Assembly (NCBI GenBank): GCA_036170135.1
Contig: JAVHOP010000061.1
Location: 1-14,071, forward strand
From: CG1-02-35-72 sp036170135
GTDB lineage: Bacteria; Bacteroidota; Bacteroidia; Flavobacteriales; Flavobacteriaceae
Direction: 5' to 3'
Length of the DNA: 14,071 nucleotides
The notes under the pieces were generated by a model. The model saw only the letters and a program-made list of their open reading frames with translations, did not search any database and had not been told where the DNA came from. The position numbers were made by a program, and so were the translations under genes. This document shows positions 1 to 9,000 of the stretch, piece by piece (the stretch's first letter is position 1; the number at the start of each line of letters is the position of its first letter).

Positions 1-52
1 TTTTACAAAAATAGACTTTTATTGCGCTTAGTTGTTGAAATTATTTTTTGAT

Positions 53-3000
53 TTAGCGCCTAATCAAACTAAAATGACCTTTTCGATAATGCCCATCGGT
101 TAGGATTGCTGTAAACCAATAATCATTTGAAGGCAATTCACGACCGTTGAGTGTGCCGTCCCAGCCAATACCAGCCGGATTTACCTTGGCGATTAGTTTT
201 CCAAAACGATCGTAGATATAAACTAAAGAATTGGGTTGCAGACTAGCGCCAGCAACATTCCACGTATCATTCATACCGTCGCCATTTGGCGTTAGGAATT
301 TAGGAAAGTCAATAACAATGGCTTGTTGTATGGTTAAGCCACAACCATTTTTATCGCGAATGTAAACGGTATGAATGCCTCCTTTAACATGAGTGAATAG
401 ATGCGTGCGTCCTAGCAAAGAGCTCAGTGGAACAAAGTTAACAAAACTATTGAGATTGTCAAGTGCGATTTCGTAATTGCCATTTCCGGTAATGTTTACA
501 GCAATGGTATTATTGCTAGAATCGTCAACAATATCAATATTTACAATTGTTGCCGTAACCGATTCGGTTATGGTCATACTTTTGGTTGTTGAGCAACCTA
601 AGTTATTAGTTGCTGTAACCGAGTAAATACCGCCCTTTGAAACTTGTAGCGTTACACTATTACCAACAATGGCGCCTGCTTCATCATGCCAAACGTAAGT
701 GTAAGTATCTAAAGGATTTTGAATTGAAACAGTTAAAGGTAAATCGTTTAAGCACACAAAACGATTGCTATCTAAATTGAATTGCGGTGCAGGATTTATA
801 GTCAATTTTACAATAGCGCCTATATCAACACAAGCATTTGTATCGGTATTTTCAACACGAGCTATGACATCTTGAGAAAATGGAGAGCTGGTATTTCGAT
901 AATTTAACGGGTCGATGGCGTTAGCTTCTGCCAAAGCATCAGTAGTATTTTGATAATATTTAACCGATAAATTTTGCCCGGAACCATAAAAATTAAGAAT
1001 CGTGATTGTTGCATTACTTAAATCAAAATCGGCAATACCGTCATTGACGCCATCTGCATCGCAAGCAACAACGGGCACTGAAAAATTTAGCGGAATTGTA
1101 GCCGCCGAAACCACTAAATTAATAGTAGCGATTCTATAACATCCAAAAGCATTTTCAACGCGGGCGTAAACAGTTGATGCCGTATTATTAGAAAAGGCCA
1201 TAGTATTGGTAATAGCATTGGCAATATTACCTTGCGCGGCATCATTTTTATTGAGGTAATATGAATAAGTTGGAGCTGGCATTTGCGAGCTGATTAACAT
1301 GTCACTTTCGGATAAATTAAAATCAGATTGCCCATCGTTATTGACGTCACATTGAATTAATGTTATCACGTTGTCAATAATTGGCAACGGATTTACTACA
1401 ACCTTAAAACTGGTTGTTGCATTACAAACCGGATTGAGCTTATTGACAACGCTTACGTAAATGGTTTGCTCATTGGCGACCGTATTGTTAAAAGCAGCCG
1501 GTGTAGCAATGGCATTCAACATGGCAGCATCGGTAAAAAAAGTAATATCAAATTTTGAAGCTTGCTGTCCGTTAAGGATAAAAGTGTTTTGTAAGGTTAA
1601 ATTAAAAGTAGCTAAACCATTGGCATCATTGCCGTCAAGGTTGTCATCACAAACAGAAAGATTTGGAATATTAGTGGCTAGAGCTGGTTTTGGACTTTCA
1701 AAAACTTGAATTACAAACGAGGTTGAAGCGCCACAAATGCTATTACTTTTATTGTTGATTTGCACGTAAATAGTTTCGGGTGCGTATGCTGTTTTATTGG
1801 TATAAGGTGATGTTATTTCTTGTGTTAGCGCAGCATCTGTAAAATATTTAAAGTCAAATAAAGTAGCATCTTGTCCGTTGAGGATGCTTGCATTTTTTAA
1901 AGTCAAATCAAAACTCATAAAACCGTCGTTATTGGTATCGCAAAGTTTAATATCGTTGGTAGGAAATATATGAGGAATTGGATTTACTACTACCTTAAAA
2001 CTGGTAGTTGCGTTACAAACCGGATTGAGCTTATTGACAACGCTTACGTAAATGGTTTGCTCATTGGCGACCGTATTGTTAAAAGCAGCCGGTGTAGCAA
2101 TGGCATTCAACATGGCAGCATCGGTAAAAAAAGTAATATCAAATTTTGAAGCTTGCTGTCCGTTAAGGATAAAAGTGTTTTGTAAGGTTAAATTAAAAGT
2201 AGCTAAACCATTGGCATCATTGCCGTCAAGGTTGTCATCACAAACAGAAAGATTTGGAATATTAGTGGCTAGAGCTGGTTTTGGACTTTCAAAAACTTGA
2301 ATTACAAACGAGGTTGAAGCGCCACAAATGCTATTACTTTTATTGTTGATTTGCACGTAAATAGTTTCGGGTGCGTATGCTGTTTTATTGGTATAAGGTG
2401 ATGTTATTTCATGTGTTAATGCTGCATCTGTAAAATATTTAAAGTTAAATAATGTAGCATCTTGTCCGTTGAGGATGTTGGCGTGAATTAGCGATAAGTC
2501 AAAACTCATAAAACCGTCGTTATTGGTATCGCAAAGTTTAATGCCACTGGTAGGGAAAATATTTGGAATCGGGTTTACCACTATCTTAAAACTAGTTATC
2601 TCTGCACAAGCCGGATTTAATTTATTAGACATTTTCACGTAAATGGTTTGTCCGCCTGCAATGGTATTTGTAAATGCAGCAGGATTTGCAATTACGTTTA
2701 ATAAACCCGCATCGCTATAATAAGTTAAATCAAATTTTGAAGCCGATTGTCCGTTAAGGATTGTCGCGCTTTGTGAGGTCAAATCAAACAGCACAAATCC
2801 GTTGGTACTATCGCCATCGAGGGCGTCATCGCATTTAGAAATAGTTGGAATATTAGCAGCTAAAGCGGGTATCGGACTATCAAAAACATTAATTACAAAT
2901 GACGTGATTGCAGCGCAAATAGGATTATTTTTATTGGTTATTTTTACAAAAATTGTTTCTTGAGTATATGCGACCGAATTGGTATAGGTGGTCAAAATTT

Positions 3001-4297
3001 CTTGTGTTAAGGCAGCATCTTTATAATATTGAACTGTAAAAATAGCAGGATCTTGTCCGTTGAGGATTTCGGTATTTTTTTGGGTTAAATTAAAAGCGAA
3101 AAATCCGTCGTTATTATCATCGCAAACCAACCAACTCATGATAGGGATTGCGGGTTTGGGAATTTCGTTAAAGACGATATTAACTTCATCGGTAATAATA
3201 CAACCACCACCGCCGGGCAAAGTCGCCTCTATGCGATAAACACCCGAATCTATTGGTCGGCCGTTGTTAATATTTAGTATGGTATTGATTTGGCCAGCGA
3301 TAACAACGCCATCTTTTAGCCAAGTGTAAGTTGCTCCGTGAACGCCTAAATCGGCATTTAGTGCAACGCTGGTTCCTTCACATAAATCTTGGTCTGAGCC
3401 TAAATTAATCCCCGTGTTAAAACTATTAGCAGCTAAAAAAACAGCAGAATCATATTCGCCATCAGTGTGTTCGGCTATAACGAGTTTTATGTGGTAGGTT
3501 GCTCCTTTTTGTACGGTTGCATTGGCGGTTAATTTAACTGTTTGTCCATTAAAATTAGTAGCGTTATTGTTACTAAAAACATTGTCGTAATAGGCTTCAT
3601 TTTTGGCATTACAAGCCAGACCTGTCGCAATATTTTTATGGATATTAGTGATGCTTACCGGAATGTTAGTGCCCGGAATTAAAGCAATGTTCATGCCACC
3701 GACATCAATGGGCAAATCGGGTGTTGATGGGTCGCTATCTACATCGTATAAATTGCTGGTCGGAATGCCGGGTCCACTTAAAATAAATGCAAATCCATCA
3801 GAAAACTGACAAGGGAAATCTTGAGTATATTCTTCGGATGCCATGACATAATCAAAGCTCAACTGATTGGTAATGGGCACAAAATCGAATTCTAAAACTG
3901 TGGCATTATGGGTTTCGGTTGGGGCTATGCCTAAGAGTTTTGCAATATCACTATCACCTGTCCAGCCATTATCGCTAAGTGTCGAAACTGACCATCCGGC
4001 ACTTTGTCGGTTGTTATTCGGACCTGGAATAGAATTGACATTTCCCGTTGTTAATACCACGCCATTATGAAACGGAAAAACACCTTGACCGTTATCAAAT
4101 GAGCCATAACTTGTCAAATTATTGGTGCCAGTTATTTTGCCATTTTTACTTGAAACCACGTTTGATATTTGTGTGCAACTGCCAACTAAGATATCTTGCA
4201 CCAATTGCGCAGGTGTTAGCGCAGTATTTACCGTTACAGATTGTGCAAATCCAGAAAAACTGAAGACAATAAATAATAAATTAATAACTTTTTTCAT
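53..4297 (-). CDS. T9SS-exported repeat surface protein (choice-of-anchor L, eight repeats, type B sorting domain)
   Basis: A 1414-residue exported protein, probably an adhesin or surface/matrix protein; no catalytic domain is visible. Residues 1-19 form a Sec signal peptide (two lysines, hydrophobic core, end GFAQ). Residues about 22-295 match the choice-of-anchor L type (ASEEY at 153-157, CQFSDGFAF at 163-171). An Ig/PKD-like module follows at about 297-375. Eight repeats of about 95-104 residues span 377-1167, each starting near a CDxNxDG-like acidic loop and holding two cysteines. A second Ig-like module lies at 1168-1245. The end (about 1330-1414) is a type B/CHU_C sorting domain, with FLTPNGDGMNDTW at 1334-1346, IYDRFGK at 1361-1367 and GWDGTLNG at 1378-1385. 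By family knowledge it crosses the outer membrane through the type IX system. It is the last gene after pheS and a small protease. Start chosen because it directly precedes the signal peptide. Ligand unknown. Confidence 0.93.
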   Translation of the reverse strand: MKKVINLLFIVFSFSGFAQSVTVNTALTPAQLVQDILVGSCTQISNVVSSKNGKITGTNNLTSYGSFDNGQGVFPFHNGVVLTTGNVNSIPGPNNNRQSAGWSVSTLSDNGWTGDSDIAKLLGIAPTETHNATVLEFDFVPITNQLSFDYVMASEEYTQDFPCQFSDGFAFILSGPGIPTSNLYDVDSDPSTPDLPIDVGGMNIALIPGTNIPVSITNIHKNIATGLACNAKNEAYYDNVFSNNNATNFNGQTVKLTANATVQKGATYHIKLVIAEHTDGEYDSAVFLAANSFNTGINLGSDQDLCEGTSVALNADLGVHGATYTWLKDGVVIAGQINTILNINNGRPIDSGVYRIEATLPGGGGCIITDEVNIVFNEIPKPAIPIMSWLVCDDNNDGFFAFNLTQKNTEILNGQDPAIFTVQYYKDAALTQEILTTYTNSVAYTQETIFVKITNKNNPICAAITSFVINVFDSPIPALAANIPTISKCDDALDGDSTNGFVLFDLTSQSATILNGQSASKFDLTYYSDAGLLNVIANPAAFTNTIAGGQTIYVKMSNKLNPACAEITSFKIVVNPIPNIFPTSGIKLCDTNNDGFMSFDLSLIHANILNGQDATLFNFKYFTDAALTHEITSPYTNKTAYAPETIYVQINNKSNSICGASTSFVIQVFESPKPALATNIPNLSVCDDNLDGNDANGLATFNLTLQNTFILNGQQASKFDITFFTDAAMLNAIATPAAFNNTVANEQTIYVSVVNKLNPVCNATTSFKVVVNPIPHIFPTNDIKLCDTNNDGFMSFDLTLKNASILNGQDATLFDFKYFTDAALTQEITSPYTNKTAYAPETIYVQINNKSNSICGASTSFVIQVFESPKPALATNIPNLSVCDDNLDGNDANGLATFNLTLQNTFILNGQQASKFDITFFTDAAMLNAIATPAAFNNTVANEQTIYVSVVNKLNPVCNATTSFKVVVNPLPIIDNVITLIQCDVNNDGQSDFNLSESDMLISSQMPAPTYSYYLNKNDAAQGNIANAITNTMAFSNNTASTVYARVENAFGCYRIATINLVVSAATIPLNFSVPVVACDADGVNDGIADFDLSNATITILNFYGSGQNLSVKYYQNTTDALAEANAIDPLNYRNTSSPFSQDVIARVENTDTNACVDIGAIVKLTINPAPQFNLDSNRFVCLNDLPLTVSIQNPLDTYTYVWHDEAGAIVGNSVTLQVSKGGIYSVTATNNLGCSTTKSMTITESVTATIVNIDIVDDSSNNTIAVNITGNGNYEIALDNLNSFVNFVPLSSLLGRTHLFTHVKGGIHTVYIRDKNGCGLTIQQAIVIDFPKFLTPNGDGMNDTWNVAGASLQPNSLVYIYDRFGKLIAKVNPAGIGWDGTLNGRELPSNDYWFTAILTDGHYRKGHFSLIRR
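1422..1819. repeat. 398-bp perfect direct repeat, copy 1
   Basis: Copy 1 of a direct repeat inside the surface-protein gene. Reading base by base, 1422-1819 and 2013-2410 are identical, with a 591-bp offset (exactly 197 codons). The mismatch a/g at 1421/2012 and t/a at 1820/2411 end the identity sharply, and the flanks then differ at several sites. The core encodes the whole sixth repeat (residues about 866-968) and the end of the fifth. Confidence 0.95.
2013..2410. repeat. 398-bp perfect direct repeat, copy 2
   Basis: Copy 2 of the same direct repeat, encoding the fourth repeat of the surface protein (residues about 669-771) and the end of the third. Because the spacing is a multiple of three, recombination between copies would delete or add 197 residues without breaking the frame. 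It is also a place where short-read assembly may collapse or expand copies. Confidence 0.95.
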
Positions 4298-4323
4298 CTG
4301 CTAAAAATGGGATGTTATATTTT

Positions 4324-4764
4324 TTACCGCCTTAAATATAAGGTTTTATCTTTATAATTGATAATTGCACCATATTTTTGAAGCACGTCGGCACCAATAA
4401 TACCATTCACAGGCTTGGTTTTATGTTCACTAAGTGCCATATTGATATGCGTTAAATCTATAACCACCAAAGTTAAATTTTTTATTTCAAAATGCTTAAT
4501 TTTTAAAGAATTTTGTCTGCTAATTTGAGTTTCGATATTGGTACTGCCTGCGCCAGCTGCTTTTTTATCTGTATGAGATAATTTTAAATGGTATAAGTCA
4601 ATTGTGTCTATGCCTAAGCATGAGTTTGAGGCGCCTGTATCAATAATAAAATTGCCTTTAATATTGTTTATTTTGGCTTTTAATACAAAATGTTTGCTAA
4701 CTGTTTTTTTAAGCTTAAAAAATGAATAACCTTGATTTATTAAAACTGATTTTAATTCAGGCAT
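4324..4764 (-). CDS. Retropepsin-like aspartic protease, single domain
   Basis: A 146-residue protein of the retropepsin-like (clan AA) aspartic protease type. The catalytic motif is FIIDTGASNSCLG at 39-51, with the aspartate at residue 42. A glycine-rich stretch AAGAGSTN at 69-76 fits the flap, and the second hallmark, NGIIGADVLQKYGAIINYKD at 120-139, is the hydrophobic-hydrophobic-Gly region of the fold. With one catalytic Asp per chain, activity would need a homodimer, as in retroviral proteases (family knowledge). I see no signal peptide or membrane segment, so it is probably cytoplasmic; the substrate is unknown. It starts 1 nt after the pheS stop and ends 26 nt before the surface-protein start, so co-transcription with both is likely. 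This is not a retroelement: no reverse transcriptase or integrase is nearby. Confidence 0.88.
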   Translation of the reverse strand: MPELKSVLINQGYSFFKLKKTVSKHFVLKAKINNIKGNFIIDTGASNSCLGIDTIDLYHLKLSHTDKKAAGAGSTNIETQISRQNSLKIKHFEIKNLTLVVIDLTHINMALSEHKTKPVNGIIGADVLQKYGAIINYKDKTLYLRR

Positions 4765-4765
4765 C

Positions 4766-5785
4766 TTACAGTACCGCTTTAAACTGATTTAAAAAGCGCA
4801 CGTCATTTTCGTAAAACATTCTAATATCCGGTATTTGATAAAGTAACATGGCAATGCGCTCAATGCCCATTCCAAAAGCATAACCGGTATATTTCTGAGA
4901 ATCGATATTCACATTTTTAAGCACATTTGGGTCAACCATTCCGCAACCCATAATTTCAAGCCACCCTGTACCTTTAGTGATTTTGTAATCAATTTCGGTT
5001 TCTAATCCCCAGTAAATATCAACTTCGGCACTGGGTTCTGTAAACGGAAAATAAGATGGACGCATGCGTATTTTAGATTTGCCAAACATTTCTTTTGTAA
5101 AGTAGAGCAAGGTTTGTTTTAAATCGGCAAACGACACATCGGTATCAATATATAAACCCTCCACTTGATGGAAAATACAATGAGATCTAGCCGAAATATC
5201 TTCATTTCTAAAAACACGTCCCGGAGAAATAGTTCTAATTGGTGGTTTATGCGCTTCCATGTGGCGCACTTGCACAGAAGAGGTATGCGTGCGCAATAAA
5301 ATATCGGGATTGGTAGCGATAAAAAAGGTGTCTTGCATGTCTCTTGCCGGATGATATTCGGGCAAGTTCAAAGCGGTAAAGTTATGCCAATCGTCTTCAA
5401 TTTCGGGACCTTCGGAAATGCTAAATCCAATGCGGTTAAACACATCGATAATCTTATTTTTTACAATAGAAATTGGATGTTGCGCACCCAATAGAATTGG
5501 TTCGGCAGGTTTGGTTAAATCACCATAAGTACTTTGGTGAATCGCAGTACTTTTTAAAGCTTCTTTTAACAGATTGATTTTGTCAAGAGCAGCTGTTTTT
5601 AGTGTATTAATTGCGGCTCCAAAATCCTTTTTTTCGTTTGGAGCAACGGTTTTAAAAGCGTCAAAAAGTTGTGTTAAATGACCTTTTTTTCCTAAAAAGG
5701 CAATCCTAAAATTTTCTATTTCATCGCTATTTGTCGAATCAAATTGTGCGACTTCTTTTTGTAAAAGGGCTACTTTTTCTAACAT
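4766..5785 (-). CDS. pheS: Phenylalanine--tRNA ligase alpha subunit
   Basis: The class II catalytic subunit of phenylalanyl-tRNA synthetase; with PheT it forms the (alpha-beta)2 enzyme that charges tRNA-Phe in the cytoplasm. The 339-residue length is usual for bacterial PheS. Residues 1-85 are the helical, coiled-coil tRNA-binding arm (FLGKKGHLT at 30-38). The catalytic core follows: GPEIEDDWHNF at 126-136, THTSSVQVR at 166-174, the motif 2 region ISPGRVFRNEDISARSH (186-202) with HQVEGL, then GWLEIMGCGMV at 274-284 and motif 3 GYAFGMGIER at 301-310. Ala303 occupies the position that governs phenylalanine-analogue discrimination in the E. coli enzyme (Ala294 there). pheT is not in this window, so the subunits are not encoded side by side here. 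It is the promoter-proximal gene of the minus-strand unit. Confidence 0.98.
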   Translation of the reverse strand: MLEKVALLQKEVAQFDSTNSDEIENFRIAFLGKKGHLTQLFDAFKTVAPNEKKDFGAAINTLKTAALDKINLLKEALKSTAIHQSTYGDLTKPAEPILLGAQHPISIVKNKIIDVFNRIGFSISEGPEIEDDWHNFTALNLPEYHPARDMQDTFFIATNPDILLRTHTSSVQVRHMEAHKPPIRTISPGRVFRNEDISARSHCIFHQVEGLYIDTDVSFADLKQTLLYFTKEMFGKSKIRMRPSYFPFTEPSAEVDIYWGLETEIDYKITKGTGWLEIMGCGMVDPNVLKNVNIDSQKYTGYAFGMGIERIAMLLYQIPDIRMFYENDVRFLNQFKAVL

Positions 5786-5810
5786 TTCTATAAAAACCTA
5801 AATTAGTGGA

Positions 5811-5818
5811 CAAATTTA
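5811..5818 (-). promoter_or_regulatory. pheS: Candidate pheS promoter, -7 element TAnnTTTG
   Basis: Read on the minus strand these bases are TAAATTTG, an exact fit to the Bacteroidota -7 consensus TAnnTTTG, 25 nt before the pheS start codon. That would give a short leader. I see no clear TTG at the expected -33 distance, so this rests on the -7 element and position alone. Confidence 0.4.
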
Positions 5819-5930
5819 CATTTTTTATCCTATTTATAGATGATAAATTTTTGATGTTTATTTTTAAATTGTCTTGTAATAGCTAGCGATAAGTCGTCAA
5901 TATTCAAACCATTATTATCAAATATTTAAC

Positions 5931-5963
5931 TTGATTATAGACAAAATTGAGCGCATAACTTTG
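5931..5963 (+). promoter_or_regulatory. Candidate promoter for the receiver/ATP-grasp gene
   Basis: TTG at 5931-5933 followed after 22 nt by TAACTTTG at 5956-5963 fits the Bacteroidota primary sigma pattern (TTG, 17-23 nt, TAnnTTTG). The start codon lies about 108 nt downstream, giving a leader of roughly 100 nt. A weaker alternative, TATCTTGC near 6029, is closer but lacks one T. The 286-bp spacer 5786-6071 is very AT-rich, separates two divergent genes, and shows nothing else I can name. Confidence 0.33.
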
Positions 5964-6071
5964 ATAGTTGTAAAATTTTAATAGACTGCTGTTTATAAAT
6001 TTTTTTGAATATAAATTAAAAATTTAAGTGCAAAATGATATCTTGCGGTTACAAAATAATGTCTTTTTAAT

Positions 6072-9000
6072 ATGAAAAGAAAACCGCTTCCAGATCTAAG
6101 AACATACGAATTTGAAGAAGTTGCATTTAATGAATTGATGCAAAACAGAATCAATAAAGTGCTCATAGTATGTTCTAACTACGATTTTTATTTGCTTGAA
6201 GAAGATGGCAGAATTGACGAGCGTATTTTTAATGAATATACCGCACTTAATTTAAGATATCCACCGCGCTTTATCCATGCCAATTCGGCTAAAAGAGCCA
6301 TTCGCGTTTTAGAATCTGACAATATAGATTTAGTAATTACGTGGCTCGATATTGGAAATCAAAATACTTTTGATGCTTCAAAGGAAATTAAAAATGCATT
6401 CCCACAAGTTCCTATTGTGGCTTTAAGCCTTTACTCTTCAGAAGTTAGAAAAAAAATTAAAAGCGAAAATGCAGGCGTTATCGATTATGTCTTTCATTGG
6501 AATGGCAATGTAGATATTTTTTTAGCCATCATCAAACTGACAGAAGACCGCATGAATGCTGAAAAGGATATCAATGAGATAGGTGTAAAAGCCATTTTGC
6601 TAGTAGAAGATTCTTTAAAATTTTATTCGCGATACCTGCCAATTATCTATAAAATTATTTTAAAGCAAACACAATCACTCATGTCTGAGGGATTAAATGA
6701 GCACCGCAAAATGATGTTGATGCGCGGGCGACCAAAAATATTGCTCGCCATTAATTATGAAGAAGGTTTTAGTCTGTTCGAAAAATATAAAGACAACCTT
6801 TTAGGCATAATTTCGGATGTGAGTTATTATAGAAATGGGGTGCGCGATTTTCAAGCCGGATTTGAGTTTTTAAAATATGTTAGGAGCTTGAAGCGCTATT
6901 TCCCTTTTTTAATTCAATCTTCCGACAATAATAATGAGGCACTTACTATAGAATTAAAAGGGAAGTTTTTGTATAAATTTTCTGAAACCTTAGGAACCGA
7001 TTTAAAAAATTACATCAATAAATATTTTTCTTTTGGCGATTTTGAATTTTGGGATCCAGTACAACAAAAGGTTTTAGCCGTTGTAAAAGATTTAAATGGT
7101 TTTCAAGATGCACTCACTAAATCCACTTTAGATTCTATTATTTATCACGCGAAGCGCAGTGAATATTCAAAATGGTTGCGATCAAGAGCGCTTTTTCCGT
7201 TGGCAAATTTATTTAGTAATGTAGAATATAATGATTTTGATGATGCAAACCATATTAGAGAATTTTTAATTGAAGCACTAAAAATATACCGCGTTTATAG
7301 GTCACGTGGCGTGATTGTTAAATTCGATAAAAAAAAGTATGATGAATATTTAGGTTTTGCTAGAATTGGCGATGGCGCTTTAGGCGGAAAAGGACGCGGA
7401 CTCGCTTTTGTCGATTCGTTTTTAAAACGCAATAAACTCTTTAAAAAATATAGTGAAGTCTCAATATCTATTCCAAGAACTGTTGTACTGAGTACCGCCG
7501 TTTTTGATGAGTTTATAGAAAAACACGACCTTATTAGGTTTGTAGCCAAATGTGATATTGATGAAGAAATACTCAACGAATTTATTTCAAAGCCTTTGCC
7601 AAAGTGGGTTTTAGATGATATTCAGGCGTTTTTAAATGTGGTTAAAAGACCCATCGCTGTTCGGTCGTCAAGTGTTTTAGAAGATTCACTATACCAACCA
7701 TTCGCAGGTGTTTTCGCAACGTATATGATTCCGAATACCAATGATTCCAAAATGCTAAAAATGGTTTCAAATGCGGTAAAATCGGTATATGCTTCTGCTT
7801 TTTTTCAGACAAGTAAAACCTATTTAAAAGCGACACAACACACCATAGAGGAAGATAAAATGGCGGTAATTTTGCAGGAAGTTACTGGCAAACAATATGA
7901 TGATGTTTATTACCCAAACATTTCGGGAGTGGCGCGCTCTATCAATTTTTATCCCATTGGGAACGAATTGGCGAGTGAGGGCATTGCAAATATTGCCTTA
8001 GGTTTAGGCGAAATTATTGTTGGTGGTGCGCAAACTCTACGATTTTCGCCTTATCATCCCAAAAAAGTTTTGCAACTCTCATCGCCTGATTCATCACAAC
8101 GCGAAACACAACAATTTTTTTACGGATTAGATTTAAATCCTGATAGTTACAAAGTTTCTACAAGCGAAGCCATTAACAAAAAGAAATTGACACTTAAAGA
8201 AGCTGAAAATCATGGCACACTAAAGTTTGTAGCTTCAACTTACGATTTACAAAATAATATGATACGGCCCGGTATTTTACACGACGGAATTCGGGTTTTA
8301 TCTTTTGACAATGTCTTAAAATACAACACATTTCCCTTGCCTGAAATTTTACAGGATTTGTTGCGAATAGGTCAGCGCGAGATGCGAAATCCTATTGAAA
8401 TAGAGTTTGCTGTAAATTTAGATGTTCCAAAAGGCCAGCCTCGGATATTTAGCTTTTTACAAATCAGACCTATTGTTGAAAGTATTGAAACCAAAAGCAT
8501 TTTACCAAAAAATTTTAGTACTAAAGATTGTATTATTTATTCAAAATCAGCCTTAGGCAATGGTACTTATGATCATATTTTCGACTTTGTTTATGTAAAA
8601 CCAGAGACTTTTAATCCGGCAAATACGCGAAAAATTGCTGAGGCAGTCGAAAAAATTAACAAAAAATTTGCCGATAGTGAAAAGCAATATATTTTAGTAG
8701 GACCCGGCAGGTGGGGGTCTAGTGATCCGTGGCTAGGAATTCCCGTTATTTGGCATCAAATCTCATCTGCTAAAGTTATTGTTGAGGCTGGCTTAAATAA
8801 TTTCAGGATAGATCCCAGTCAAGGCACCCATTTTTTTCAGAATTTAACAGCTTTTAAAGTCGGCTATTTCACAATTAATCCCTTTATGGATGATGGTTAT
8901 TTTGATTTGGAATATTTAAAAGCACAACCGGCAATTTATGAAGACGAGTACTTAAGGCATGTTTGTTTTAAAGCCCCTCTAACCATTATTATTGAAGGTA

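Noticed and set aside
24..59. GCGCT / AGCGC inverted repeat at the end of the surface-protein gene as a terminator
   Set aside because: Only five paired bases with a 26-nt gap that includes the stop codon, and no T-run directly after it on the minus strand.
1461..2300. Two identical plus-strand open frames of 82 codons (1461-1709 and 2052-2300)
   Set aside because: They are antisense shadows of the duplicated core of the surface-protein gene; being identical only reflects the repeat, and the opposite frame has clear domains.
3603..4304. Several plus-strand frames of 60-71 codons over the N-terminal part of the surface-protein gene
   Set aside because: Antisense to a well-supported signal peptide and choice-of-anchor L region; no recognisable protein features.
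4324..4764. Retropepsin domain as a sign of a retroelement
   Set aside because: No reverse transcriptase, integrase or terminal repeats nearby; single-domain chromosomal retropepsin-like proteases are common in bacteria.
7295..7836. Minus-strand frames of 93 and 64 codons inside the receiver/ATP-grasp gene
   Set aside because: They overlap conserved ATP-grasp motifs on the plus strand and show no domain or upstream signals.
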